A stretch of 64,000 nucleotides of DNA, from assembly GCF_009830285.1 (NCBI RefSeq), contig NZ_WUQX01000003.1, positions 124,001-188,000 of the forward strand. Direction: 5' to 3'. Origin of the DNA: Sporofaciens musculi (GTDB lineage Bacteria; Bacillota; Clostridia; Lachnospirales; Lachnospiraceae). The translations under genes and the position numbers were made by a program. The notes beneath the pieces are model-generated. The model did not search any database, was not told where the DNA came from, and saw nothing but the letters and a program-made list of their open reading frames with translations. Each line of letters starts with the position of its first letter. The first letter of the stretch is position 1. Positions 1 through 8,502 of the stretch are shown one piece after another.

Positions 1-2
1 AT

Positions 3-722
3 ATTGAAAAAAGTGCTTTCCGCAAAATCATTTGTTACGAGCCTTATCAATTGTATGAATACTTTTTCCGGCAGCAAGTCTATGGCATAACCCTGTTCAG
101 CATCCGGCTTGGAATGGATTTCGCCTGTTCCCCGGCTTTATGGAAATGTAATATAAATACTGTCCTGCATGAAATATGCAAAACAGAAAATCCTGATCAT
201 GCCCCTGCAGTAATGGACAGCATGCGGAACTACTATAAGATGTTCCAATATTTAAGCAAGACTGGTTTAGAAAAAAAGAAGATGTACTGGGAAAGATATT
301 ATATCATGAAATTTTTAGGATATTCTTATCATAGAAAAGAAAACGGTTTAACAGGAAAACCCCTGTTTCTAAAAGAGGCCCTGGATGGCTATCAGTTTGC
401 TTATACCGAAAAGGATACATTAATGGCTCCTTATATGGCTGTCCGCTATCAGATCCGATGGGAATCAAAAGATGAATTTCCAATTGAATCCATGCTTTCG
501 GAAATTATGAAGCACAGAATTCCGGAAATTCATGAAATATTACTGCTATCCTATAGTAAAAATAATATGATATTTTCCATACTTCCCTCGGAATATGGTT
601 ACTTATGTGATTTGGTAAATAATATTGCATGTTATTTTGCAGAGATAAATAAAAAATTGCCGGTACATATTGACGAAGACATTTTGAGCAGTCAGAATGA
701 AAAATGTGTGGCAGTGCCTTGA
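3..722 (+). CDS. Hypothetical protein, 5' end cut by window edge
   Basis: The reading frame is open from base 3, so the TTG at 51 is probably not the real start; the N-terminus lies outside the window. About 240 residues are visible, rich in Tyr, Phe, Lys and Glu, with no signal peptide, membrane segment or catalytic motif that I recognise. The predicted fold is probably helical. The gene ends about 120 bp before the left end of the IS256 element. In that gap a 7-bp inverted repeat (770-776 with 791-797, TGTTATA/TATAACA) could be an operator or weak terminator. No function is proposed. Confidence 0.55.
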   Translation: MEKSAFRKIICYEPYQLYEYFFRQQVYGITLFSIRLGMDFACSPALWKCNINTVLHEICKTENPDHAPAVMDSMRNYYKMFQYLSKTGLEKKKMYWERYYIMKFLGYSYHRKENGLTGKPLFLKEALDGYQFAYTEKDTLMAPYMAVRYQIRWESKDEFPIESMLSEIMKHRIPEIHEILLLSYSKNNMIFSILPSEYGYLCDLVNNIACYFAEINKKLPVHIDEDILSSQNEKCVAVP

Positions 723-1017
723 TTAATGTAAGGTGGCAGTGAGAAAAAATAGCGGGGAAGAGCAAATGATGTTATATGTATACTTCATACTATAACATAA
801 ATGTAATACAAAAATCAGGATAACTGACCGTTTTGAGGAGACTGTAAATAATCTTGTGTCTTTGGAGAAATAATCTTTACTGGTAGGAATCAGATATGTA
901 GAAATCTGCTGTCGAATATCATTACTTTTATGTTGTCGAATTCTTTTTATGATAATAGTATTACCAGATAGTCAGGTTTTATACATATTTATTGATTTTT
1001 TGGCACACCAATCAGAC

Positions 1018-1101
1018 ATTAGCAGCAGAAACTCTTTCCGTGGGCTCTGCCCACACCCGGCCTCCGGAATAAGACCGGGAATTTCTGGCAATACTGCTAA
1101 T
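1018..1101. other. Multi-branched inverted-repeat structure inside IS256 end
   Basis: Nested complementary arms can form a closed junction. ATTAGCAG (1018-1025) pairs with CTGCTAAT (1094-1101). CAGAAA (1026-1031) pairs with TTTCTG (1082-1087). Inside lie two hairpins: GTGGGC/GCCCAC (1040-1054) and CCCGG/CCGGG (1056-1079). The block lies between the left inverted repeat and the transposase 3' end. It could be a transcription barrier or a structured RNA; which strand is used is not known. Confidence 0.5.
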
Positions 1102-1115
1102 GCCGATGAAATAAG

Positions 1116-1149
1116 GCCGGAACGTTTTGATGCGATATGTCGTTCCGGC
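1116..1149 (-). terminator. Hairpin downstream of IS256 transposase
   Basis: A perfect 9-bp stem, GCCGGAACG (1116-1124) with CGTTCCGGC (1141-1149), lies 9 bp after the transposase stop codon on the minus strand. It is followed on that strand by a short T-rich stretch, as expected for an intrinsic terminator. Confidence 0.6.
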
Positions 1150-1157
1150 TTTTCATT

Positions 1158-2372
1158 TTACAGGTACCGGGTAAGCCTCTCCCCGTACAGGACGATCAGC
1201 TGGTTCAGCACCTGGTCCCAGTTTCTGTAACGCTGTGTCCATTTTTTGATCACATTTCCACTGGCAAGATAAAGCATCTTTTCCAACGCGCTGTCGCTGG
1301 GGAATACACTCTTTGTCTTTGTCACTTTCCGATACTGGCGGTTCAGTCCTTCTATGATATTTGTAGTATACATGATACGCCGGATATCATCTGAAAACTG
1401 AAAGAAGGAACTGATGTCTTCCCAGTTATTCTCCCAGTTACTTATCGCATAGGGGTATTTCCTTCCCCACTTTTCTTTGATCTTTTCCAGTTCTGAAAGA
1501 GCAGATGTTTCATTGGGGGCATTATATACTGCCTTGAAATCTGAGGAAAATTTCTTCAGGTCACTGTAATTGACATATTTGAAAGAATTGCGTAGCATAT
1601 GGATGACACACCTCTGGATCTGGGCATCCGGATAGACTGCCCCTATCGCTTCCTTAAAACCGGGAAGCCCGTCCACGCAGAAGAACAGTACATCCTGTAC
1701 ACCGCGGTTTTTCAGATCATTTAACATGCCCAGCCAGAACTTGCTCGTTTCATTAGCTCCTACTGTGATGCTCAGGATATCTTTGTAACCATCTGCTGTG
1801 ATGCCCAGCACGATATAAGCCGCCCGGCTTAAGATGCGCCCATCCTCCCTGACCTTGTAATGGATGCAGTCCATGAACACAAAAGGATAGATCGGATTCA
1901 ACGGACGTGACTGCCATTCCTTTATTTCCGGCAGGACCCTGTCTGTGATCTTGCTGACCATTTCTGCTGACAGTTCCATCCCGTAAAGATCTTGTATCTG
2001 GTCATGGATGTCTCTTGTGCTCATGCCCCTTGCGTAGAGGGATATCACTTTTTCCTCTATCCCGGAAATATCCCGCTGGTATTTTGGGATCAGTTTTGGC
2101 TCAAATTCCCCTTCCCTGTCCCTTGGGACATCGATCTGGAACTCACCATACTGACTCTTCAATGTTTTAGGGGTATGTCCATTTCTCTTATTGGATGTAG
2201 GAGCCTCTCTTTTCTGATTCTTTTCATAACCGAGAGACGCATCCAATTCTGCCTCCATGAGTTCCTGAAGGATATCCTTGAAGCTGTCTCTGAGCAGGCT
2301 GTAGACATCAGCTACGCTGTTTAGGTTGTTATCTGCAATAATCTGTCGAATCTGTTCTTTTGTTGCTGGCAT
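1158..2372 (-). CDS. IS256-family DDE transposase
   Basis: This 404-residue protein has the usual length and architecture of IS256 (Mutator-like, transposase_mut) transposases. An N-terminal helical DNA-binding part carries the conserved motif SLYARGMSTRDI. The RNase H-like catalytic core follows. The DDE triad is visible as D in FMDCIH (about residue 168), D in CVDGLPGF (about 234) and E in TTNIIEGLNR (about 343), with the family's CxxH motif (CVIHMLRNS) after the second D. The ATG is preceded by AAAAGGAGG. The frame is intact, so the element may still be mobile. It is read away from the neighbouring MBL pseudogene. Confidence 0.95.
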   Translation of the reverse strand: MPATKEQIRQIIADNNLNSVADVYSLLRDSFKDILQELMEAELDASLGYEKNQKREAPTSNKRNGHTPKTLKSQYGEFQIDVPRDREGEFEPKLIPKYQRDISGIEEKVISLYARGMSTRDIHDQIQDLYGMELSAEMVSKITDRVLPEIKEWQSRPLNPIYPFVFMDCIHYKVREDGRILSRAAYIVLGITADGYKDILSITVGANETSKFWLGMLNDLKNRGVQDVLFFCVDGLPGFKEAIGAVYPDAQIQRCVIHMLRNSFKYVNYSDLKKFSSDFKAVYNAPNETSALSELEKIKEKWGRKYPYAISNWENNWEDISSFFQFSDDIRRIMYTTNIIEGLNRQYRKVTKTKSVFPSDSALEKMLYLASGNVIKKWTQRYRNWDQVLNQLIVLYGERLTRYL

Positions 2373-2562
2373 AAAAAATCCTCCTTTTCGATAAGAATTG
2401 TCATATCTTGATTCTTACCAAAAAAGAGGTATTTTTTTCCAAAGACACAAATTATTCTACACTACCTATCTTGAGGGAAATATGCAAATGTAGGTGGATG
2501 CAGATGATTTACACAGATTATTTTACACACCCCAATTGCTGGAAAACCAGCCCTTACTCTGT

Positions 2563-3185
2563 TCATAACTGTATTTTCAATCCATCATACGCAAAATGTA
2601 TTAAGTTCAATTCCCTCTCTAATTCTCTATAATCATTATATGACTTTCCCCAGTCTTCCTCTAAATGGGTAATAATAACTCTTTTGATTCCATACTGTTT
2701 TCGTATTGTATCAATTTCATCTATAGTAAACAGTTCTTTTCGCAGTGGGTTATTTTCATTTAATACAAAGCCATCTTTTAATATATCCCCGACAATTGTA
2801 TTGCCAATGATTAAAACATCTGCACCTTGAAATTTCTCTGACTTTGGAAATGGCTTTACATCACATGGGGCATAAATTATCTTTTTACTGTTGGATGAAA
2901 TAATAAATATTGCCACGTGTTCCTGTTCATCTACCGGTACCAGTTCTATCGGATGATCGGGTTTCTTTCCCAGTGAATTGGCAAGTCAGTCCATTTTCAA
3001 TTGCTCAACTACACGCAGATATCTTCCGGCGTATCAATCAATAGATTCACATCTTCAACAAACAGACTGCACCCCGTTCTTGCATAAGGAAATCCTTTCT
3101 GCCGCGCTTCTATACAAACACGACAATTACAACATGCCCTTGGCGTGCTGACACAGCCTCCGGAACCAAGTATGATTACATTCAT
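2563..3185 (-). pseudogene. MBL-fold (PhnP-like) hydrolase, broken
   Basis: Two pieces of one metallo-beta-lactamase-fold protein are recognisable. The 5' piece begins at an ATG at 3185 and reads MNVIILGSGGCVSTPRA, followed by CCNCRVC and LLIDTPEDI, then stops. The 3' piece (from about 2985) reads LANSLGKK, IFIISSNSKKIIYAPCD and VIITHLEEDWGKSY. The residues between, which in intact relatives carry the metal-binding HxHxDH motif, have been deleted. The junction is also frameshifted, and a TGA replaces what is normally a tryptophan codon just before LANS. The protein cannot be active. The start overlaps the stop of the upstream GNAT gene as ATGA, so it was translationally coupled. Confidence 0.85.
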
Positions 3186-3667
3186 GTTATGTCTGCCTCC
3201 TTCTTTTCATAAAATGTTAATGTGAGTCTTTCGTTAATGACCTTTGTTTTACCTGTTTGGCGATACCCCATTTTTTCATACAAATGACAGTTTTTAGACT
3301 CCTGCAAAATTGTGTCAAGTTCCCAATTTTCGTTTCCATGCATTTCTTCACACAGCCGGATTGTTTTCTGTGCAATGCCTTTCCCTTGAAATTCCGGCAA
3401 TATAAATATTGGGGAAATTCTTTTGTTTTTTCCGTTTTCCTTTTTGTCAATAATACGGATAGCTCCTACTTTTTGCTGTCCGATACAGATAAAATAGTAA
3501 AATGTAAAGTCCTGTTTCAAGCGTGCTTCTACTTTTTCCATGTTTTCATTTGCAGGACTGGTGTCAAAATCCTGATATTTCTCCAATAATTCTTTGAAAG
3601 CTTCGACCTGCATAGCGTGTAGCTCTTTTGCATTGTCAATATTTGCCCTTAATAATGTTACTTCCAT
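3182..3667 (-). CDS. GNAT-family N-acetyltransferase
   Basis: The protein of about 161 residues has the GNAT fold: a beta-strand FYYFICIGQQKVGAIRII, then the acetyl-CoA motif A region FILPEFQGKGIAQKTI (Q/R-x-x-G-x-G/A). A C-terminal segment CHLYEKMGYRQTGKTK is typical of motif B. I start at the ATG at 3667 (MEVTLL), which has GGAGG six bases upstream, rather than the upstream in-frame GTG at 3682. The acceptor substrate is unknown. It belongs to a minus-strand run of small enzymes and overlaps the start of the broken MBL gene by ATGA. Confidence 0.88.
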   Translation of the reverse strand: MEVTLLRANIDNAKELHAMQVEAFKELLEKYQDFDTSPANENMEKVEARLKQDFTFYYFICIGQQKVGAIRIIDKKENGKNKRISPIFILPEFQGKGIAQKTIRLCEEMHGNENWELDTILQESKNCHLYEKMGYRQTGKTKVINERLTLTFYEKKEADIT

Positions 3668-3690
3668 ATACAGCCTCCGCACAAAATCTA

Positions 3691-4458
3691 TTACAATCTC
3701 TTTACAACTTCAATTGCAGAGGAAATTAAATTATATCGTATATTCTTTTGCATATTCCAATTTCGAGAATCCCACACTTCACCACTTACATCATCACCCG
3801 CATATAATAGCTGAGCAAGCGGAATATTATAATATTGAGACACCGCAAAAAAAGCTGCCGCTTCCATTTCCACAGTTATACATCCCTCATTTCGTCTTAA
3901 TTCAATCATATCAAGGGTTTCTCTGTATATGGCATCGCTTGTCCATGTTTTTCCTGTTGTAAATGGAATCCCCATTTGTTTCAAACACGAAACAACAATC
4001 TCAACCGTCTCTTTATGGCATTCAATTTCTCGAGATGGCTCTAAGTAATGATAGGATGTTCCCTCATCTCTAATCGCAGAGATCGGGATAATAATTTCTC
4101 CTACTTTAGTATCCTTTGTTAAGGCCCCTGCGCCCCCACAAATTATGAATTTTTTACATCCCATAGCATGTAGTTCTTCAAGCGTTACAGCCGCACCTGG
4201 CCCGCCACAAAATGCCATCGTAATACAAAGTCTATCTGCACCATATACATATTCATAAACAGGTATATCAAATACTTCTGAATTAAGATAACCAATGACT
4301 GGAAGATTGTTTTCCACAACAAATTGATCCAACTCCTTCCTAAAAAAGGTAATAACACATTTTTCCGGAAGACTTTTATGACAAAAATTAGTTGGATGAA
4401 TAATTGGATTTTTACTGGTATCAAATTCACATATGGGATATTTATTCTTCAATATCAT
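3691..4458 (-). CDS. Nucleoside phosphorylase (PNP/UDP family)
   Basis: This 255-residue protein belongs to the PNP_UDP_1 family, which cleaves nucleosides with phosphate to ribose-1-phosphate and free base. Visible landmarks are the glycine-rich phosphate-site region FCGGPGAAVTLEEL and CGGAGAL, and the substrate/ribose motif ITVEMEAAAFFAVSQ, whose Glu-Met-Glu is the hallmark of the family. An Asp follows in LLYAGDDVSG. The start ATG at 4458 follows AGGAGG. Base specificity cannot be read from the sequence. It lies 23 bp upstream of the GNAT gene, in the same orientation, and is probably co-transcribed with it. Confidence 0.88.
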   Translation of the reverse strand: MILKNKYPICEFDTSKNPIIHPTNFCHKSLPEKCVITFFRKELDQFVVENNLPVIGYLNSEVFDIPVYEYVYGADRLCITMAFCGGPGAAVTLEELHAMGCKKFIICGGAGALTKDTKVGEIIIPISAIRDEGTSYHYLEPSREIECHKETVEIVVSCLKQMGIPFTTGKTWTSDAIYRETLDMIELRRNEGCITVEMEAAAFFAVSQYYNIPLAQLLYAGDDVSGEVWDSRNWNMQKNIRYNLISSAIEVVKRL

Positions 4459-4493
4459 GTCTTTTACCTCCTAAACTCCGATTTATATGTTTA

Positions 4494-5039
4494 TCATAAT
4501 TCCAATCTCATATAAATAACTTCTTGAAATCCTGCTAATCGAGAATTAAAGCCTTTAGGATTTCTGCCATATTCAACAAACCCAGCTTTTTTATATATGG
4601 ATAATGCTCTTACATTGTCGGCAACCACATTCAGTTCAAGCTGGGCATATCCCGCAACCTTTGCACATTCAATACACGCTATAGTTAATGCCTGTCCAAT
4701 CCCCAGCCCCCAAAATTCTTTAGCAACACTGATACCAAATTCAGCACGATGTCGTACCTTATATTTTTTCCCCACTGCTTCAATCCCAGCGGTTCCCACA
4801 ACTACATTATCGACTATGGCAACTATTTCGATTTCATTTTTACTTTCCGATTTCTCTTTTAGGAATTGACTTTCCTGCATAACATCAAAGCAATTTTCGT
4901 CTGGATAGGTAAGTAAATAATCGGTTTCTCCATGTGTCAAATTAAAGTTGTCAAATACAGCTTGCCCATCACATTCCATTCCATTTCTCAAACAGCATTC
5001 AATACCATTTTTTAACATTATAACTTTATTATATTTCAT
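4494..5039 (-). CDS. GNAT-family N-acetyltransferase
   Basis: This 181-residue GNAT protein has the strand EIVAIVDNVVVGTAGIEAV. The acetyl-CoA motif follows as FGISVAKEFWGLGIGQALT (WGxGIGxAL), then LELNVVADNVRALSIYKKAGF, the N-x-x-A-x-x-x-Y-x-K-x-G-F signature of the RimJ/RimL-like group. The N-terminal part (GIECCLRNG) is a normal beta-alpha lead-in. The start ATG follows AGGAGG. The substrate is unknown. It is the first gene of the 2.5-5 kb minus-strand run. Confidence 0.9.
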   Translation of the reverse strand: MKYNKVIMLKNGIECCLRNGMECDGQAVFDNFNLTHGETDYLLTYPDENCFDVMQESQFLKEKSESKNEIEIVAIVDNVVVGTAGIEAVGKKYKVRHRAEFGISVAKEFWGLGIGQALTIACIECAKVAGYAQLELNVVADNVRALSIYKKAGFVEYGRNPKGFNSRLAGFQEVIYMRLEL

Positions 5040-5115
5040 CGCTGATACCTCCTGAATTCCTATTTGTCGCTGGCTCCATTATACGCTATCTCATAAAAAA
5101 GTCCACAAAGGGATA

Positions 5116-5130
5116 GCTGGCGAAGCCAGC
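5116..5130 (-). other. Small hairpin in intergenic spacer
   Basis: GCTGGC/GCCAGC with a 3-nt loop lies between the frameshifted gene at 5297-5972 and the GNAT gene. A T-rich run follows only about 19 nt later on the minus strand, so it is at best a weak terminator. The rest of 5040-5296 shows nothing recognisable. Confidence 0.3.
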
Positions 5131-5296
5131 GCAGAGGAAGTGTAGTTTCCCCTGTGATGATTGGAACAGATTGAAAATCCACAGAAATCATTTGCTGTCT
5201 GCCGGGCGCAATGCACCACTTCCCAAGTAGTGTATAATTGCACCCCCTTTCAGAGGGGGATTATCCGTTTTTCTGCCATTTTTACCGCTTTGTATC

Positions 5297-5972
5297 TACT
5301 CGCCTGCCATCAGACTTGTCAGATAATTCCCTTGCACCGCAGCTTTCTGTGAACGTACTCTTTTCAATGCCTCTTTCTCCCACTCTTCCATCAGTTTCTC
5401 CATCCTTTCATGCCGTTTCTCCCACCATGATTCTTCATTACTTTCGGAAAGTGGTGAAGCATCTTTTACAGGTATCCCTTCCCCGTAGCACTGTTCCGGC
5501 GTGCCCCGATGACCTGATTCCCAATCATCTTAGAACCCATAAGACCGGTACTGGAATACATGTTCCTTACCATACCCAATACTGTTTTCTCCCACTCCGG
5601 GTCATTTTTCATTCTTTCAAAACATTCTTCCGTAATTGTCAGTGTCCCTCCCACGCAGGTAGAACGATACCATCCGCTGACAGGCATGCCCGACATTTCA
5701 TTCATGAACCACTGTTTGTATTCGTCCATGGTCATTTCTTCTTTGGATTTATTCGATATGCTGCCGTCATATATAAAACCAAAATAATTCGGCGGTTGCG
5801 AGATTACCATATCCCCCGCCCATGCAGATAAAACAGTTTTTTGAACTGTATCCCTTTCTTCCGAGGCTTCCTTCGCCTTCTCTGCAAAATTACTTGTACT
5901 CATCGTTTTCCTTCTGCTGCATGCGTAGTCATACGGGTTCATCCCCATACTGCTTACATTGTTGATACTCAT
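5297..5972 (-). pseudogene. Conserved Lachnospiraceae protein, frameshifted
   Basis: The ORF starting at 5972 (MSINNVSSMGMNPYDY) stops early after ATGKGYL. In another frame directly downstream the protein continues as GIPVKDASPLSE, WWEKRHERMEKLMEEWEKEA and ends NYLTSLMAGE at 5297. Adding one G to the GGGAAGGG run near 5475 restores a single frame of about 225 residues. The layout (short N-terminus, WYRSTCVGGTLTITEECFERM core, charged coiled-coil tail) resembles the DUF6033-type family as I remember it; the assignment is tentative. It is either a real frameshift or a homopolymer sequencing error. Confidence 0.7.
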
Positions 5973-6066
5973 ACCTGTCTCCTTTCCTTTAACACCATCG
6001 TTACACTGAACTCATTCTTCTTTTTAATATCTACGTTCCCCTGCCACCCATCTGTGACCATATATT

Positions 6067-6708
6067 TTACTGGATTTTAGATAGATTATGCTCCCCATCA
6101 ATCCGCATTACCTCATCGCAAAAATCAAGCGCCAGCTCCAGGTTATGAACAGAAAACAAAATCATAGCTCCATCATCACGCCGCTCTGCCAATATTTCGT
6201 TCAATGTCAAGACACTTTCCGGGTCAAGCCCGTTGAACGGTTCATCTAGGATCAGATTTTCTGCCCCGGACAACAGCGCCGCAGCCATGTAGATTTTTTG
6301 CTTCATTCCCAGGGAATAATTCGCGATATATGTGTCTATCGCTTCTTCCAGCCTGAAGGACTCCAACAGCCCTTTTTGCATTATTTCCGCTTTTTCGGGT
6401 TCCTGCCGGTACAGACGGGTTATAAATCGTAAATACTCCCTCCCGGTAAGATTCAGAAACATTTCCTTACTGTCCGGAACATAAAAGAAATGGTATTTGG
6501 ACTGAAAACTGCGGCTTTCGATATGGTCTATGATAACTGTCCCCGAATCCATACATTCCGGCTGTGTAATTACTTGAAGCAACGTTGTTTTTCCAATCCC
6601 GTTCATCCCCACAAGGGCATAAATCCGACCATTTTCCATCTGGCAGGATACCCTGTCAAAAATCTTCCGGCCGCCATAGCTTTTTGACAGTTCATGAATC
6701 TGTATCAT
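6067..6708 (-). CDS. ABC transporter ATP-binding protein
   Basis: This is the ATPase subunit of an ABC exporter. Walker A is GMNGIGKTT (near residue 34), the signature is NYSLGMKQKIYMAAAL, Walker B is NLILDEPFNGLDP and the switch histidine is in ILFSVHNLELAL. I start at 6708 (MIQIHELSKSYGG) because AAAGGAG lies just upstream; the longer ORF start at 6780 falls within the permease gene. The gene overlaps the end of the permease gene by 17 bp and is the last gene of an XRE-regulator/DUF1648/permease/ATPase operon. The 213-residue length and Q-loop fit a drug or peptide exporter of the ABC-2 type. The substrate is unknown. Confidence 0.92.
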   Translation of the reverse strand: MIQIHELSKSYGGRKIFDRVSCQMENGRIYALVGMNGIGKTTLLQVITQPECMDSGTVIIDHIESRSFQSKYHFFYVPDSKEMFLNLTGREYLRFITRLYRQEPEKAEIMQKGLLESFRLEEAIDTYIANYSLGMKQKIYMAAALLSGAENLILDEPFNGLDPESVLTLNEILAERRDDGAMILFSVHNLELALDFCDEVMRIDGEHNLSKIQ

Positions 6709-8134
6709 AAAAAACTCCTTTGCAAAATCGCCAGAAGCAAATCTCTCCTGCAGCCACCCCCGCACCCGCAAGACAAGCAAATGGAAGGAGCGGCACAGGA
6801 AGCCATTTCCTACTGGACAGAAATATTTCCCCGACAGTTAAAATTGTTGCTGTAATCAACACAAGCACTTTACTTATGTTTCCATGGAGCAGTTCGTTCG
6901 TACTGTTTACAGTCCGGGGCATTTTTAAATCAATGAGGACGCCTAACCACGAACAGACATAATTCATGGAAGTACCATAAAGCAGGAGCAGGAAAGCGCT
7001 CAGAACCGGCAGCCTCTCCAAACATATCAGGATGGACCAAAATAGAAATACTGTAATCTCTCCCCATAAAAATCCCTGTATTGTTTTCCATAAAAACAGC
7101 CTCTGCCCTGAAATGGGGAGAAATGCATAACAGGATTTATTGTCATCACTGGAATAGGCTGTACTGGAGATGGTATTAACCGAACAACAGGACATCAGCA
7201 GGAACAGTTCTTCCACATAGGTTCCTGTCAGGCCAATCTGGCTGAAATTGTAGAACAGAAGCCTGGATAAAATCATCACTGTTATCATATTCTTGATGTT
7301 GGAAAAGAAGATCAGTTCCTTATTTCTGGTAACACGTTTCCACTCCAGCAGGAAATACGGGTGTGTAATATGGGACGTTGTCGGCCGTTTCCCGGCTTCT
7401 CTATGGCGGAAGTCCTGTACATTCAGATAGCCCCTCACATACCAATGCTCCGCGGCAAACCTCAGAGCCATTATTAAAACAGTCAACCCCAGCAATGCCG
7501 CAGCCCATACCCAAAGAGCAACATGTAATTCCTGTTCCTTCGGGACGGCCTGACTTTTTCCGGCAATATATCCCCAAAGGGCAAAAACTACATTCCCCGC
7601 AAGCCAGGCAAGCACTAAAAAAGAACCATATTGAAATACAACAAAGGCATATCCCACTATATCACAGGCACAAAATCTGCTAAGAAAAATCGAGAACAAG
7701 ATAACCCCGATATCCAAAACACCTGTAAGGATGCAGCAAAACAACAATGCCAAAACTGCCTTTCTTCGACGATGTGCTTCAAAAAGAAAAAACGGATAAA
7801 GGAATGCAGCACAAATTCCTGACTGCAAAATAAAAATCCTCATAGCCACAACACTTACAATCGTCTGTGCCTCCACCGGATAGCAAAGAACCATTTTAAT
7901 CCGACGGTTCATACACAACTGGTCAGGAAGCTGATAGATTCCCCAAAACGCGCAGAGCCAAACCGATATCAGTGATACAAACACATAGCCGTTATCTGCT
8001 GCCGCAGCCGGAAGATACGAATCCAATATATACCAGATTAAATATCCTATATAGGCGCCTATTATCATAAAGGAAGCGGCAACCACCAGATGCGTCTTAT
8101 TATGAAGTAAAATTTTACATAAGATATGTTTCAT
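6692..8134 (-). CDS. ABC exporter permease, multi-pass membrane protein
   Basis: This 480-residue, strongly hydrophobic protein has about ten to twelve predicted membrane segments (for example FMIIGAYIGYLIWYIL, VLALLFCCILTGVLDIGVIL, FVVFQYGSFLVLAWLAGNVV and LVLITATILTVGEIFL). No enzyme motif is present. A soluble loop around RGYLNVQDFRHREAGKRP separates two halves. Its overlap with the following ATPase gene identifies it as that protein's membrane partner. The family is variable and I cannot name a substrate. It lies 25 bp after the DUF1648-like gene. Confidence 0.82.
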   Translation of the reverse strand: MKHILCKILLHNKTHLVVAASFMIIGAYIGYLIWYILDSYLPAAAADNGYVFVSLISVWLCAFWGIYQLPDQLCMNRRIKMVLCYPVEAQTIVSVVAMRIFILQSGICAAFLYPFFLFEAHRRRKAVLALLFCCILTGVLDIGVILFSIFLSRFCACDIVGYAFVVFQYGSFLVLAWLAGNVVFALWGYIAGKSQAVPKEQELHVALWVWAAALLGLTVLIMALRFAAEHWYVRGYLNVQDFRHREAGKRPTTSHITHPYFLLEWKRVTRNKELIFFSNIKNMITVMILSRLLFYNFSQIGLTGTYVEELFLLMSCCSVNTISSTAYSSDDNKSCYAFLPISGQRLFLWKTIQGFLWGEITVFLFWSILICLERLPVLSAFLLLLYGTSMNYVCSWLGVLIDLKMPRTVNSTNELLHGNISKVLVLITATILTVGEIFLSSRKWLPVPLLPFACLAGAGVAAGEICFWRFCKGVFYDTDS

Positions 8135-8159
8135 AAGGCAGCCTTTCCAAGCACAGTCT

Positions 8160-8486
8160 TCACATCATATTCACATAGGAAAACATCATAACTGCCAGAA
8201 GAATCACAAAAACACCACTGTTCATTTTAGTCAGGCGGTTCTGACGGATAAACAGCAGGTTCACGATCAATGCAATAATCGGAAACAGCCACACTCCCAG
8301 AACACTGGGTATCGGATAATAAGTTTCGCCCATATGCAGAATAGAAATCTGTTCCGGAAGGAACAGCAGCATAATTCCGGATAGTACAAACATCAGCAAT
8401 ATGACACCAAAGTTTACAGTCGCCAGTTTCGCATTATTTTCCGTAAAATTTTCCCCAAGAACGTTTTTTAATAGTCTTCGAATCAT
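8160..8486 (-). CDS. Small membrane protein, DUF1648-like
   Basis: This 108-residue protein has three predicted membrane helices (VNFGVILLMFVLSGIMLLF, a central LGVWLFPIIALIVNLLF, and VFVILLAVMMFSYV). The segment LPEQISILH followed by a short linker and IPSVLGVWLFPII matches the DUF1648 pattern (LP..IP.H...G) seen in SdpI-like and exporter-associated proteins. It sits 16 bp after the XRE regulator gene and 25 bp before the exporter permease, so it is likely co-transcribed with both. Its exact role is unknown; SdpI relatives confer immunity to peptide toxins. Confidence 0.75.
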   Translation of the reverse strand: MIRRLLKNVLGENFTENNAKLATVNFGVILLMFVLSGIMLLFLPEQISILHMGETYYPIPSVLGVWLFPIIALIVNLLFIRQNRLTKMNSGVFVILLAVMMFSYVNMM

Positions 8487-8502
8487 AATATGCCCCTTTC
8501 TA

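Larger units (their letters stand above)
841..2463 (-). mobile_element. IS256-family insertion sequence
   Basis: One DDE transposase gene is flanked by imperfect terminal inverted repeats. The left end (about 841-866) and the reverse complement of the right end (about 2438-2463) share the inner block TTGTGTCTTTGG and a GTA-ATAAT-like outer part. The element is about 1.6 kb. A target duplication could not be assigned with certainty, although TTGAGG occurs just outside both ends (833-838 and 2471-2476). Unusually, about 290 bp of non-coding, highly structured sequence separates the left repeat from the 3' end of the transposase. Confidence 0.85.

Noticed and set aside
949..1394. Plus-strand ORFs over the IS256 3' end
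   Set aside because: They are antisense to a well-supported transposase or its non-coding end, have no ribosome binding site and resemble no protein.
833..2476. TTGAGG on both sides of IS256 as target duplication
   Set aside because: The distances to the inferred ends differ (about 2 and 7 bp), and the repeat is shorter than the 8-9 bp usual for the family.
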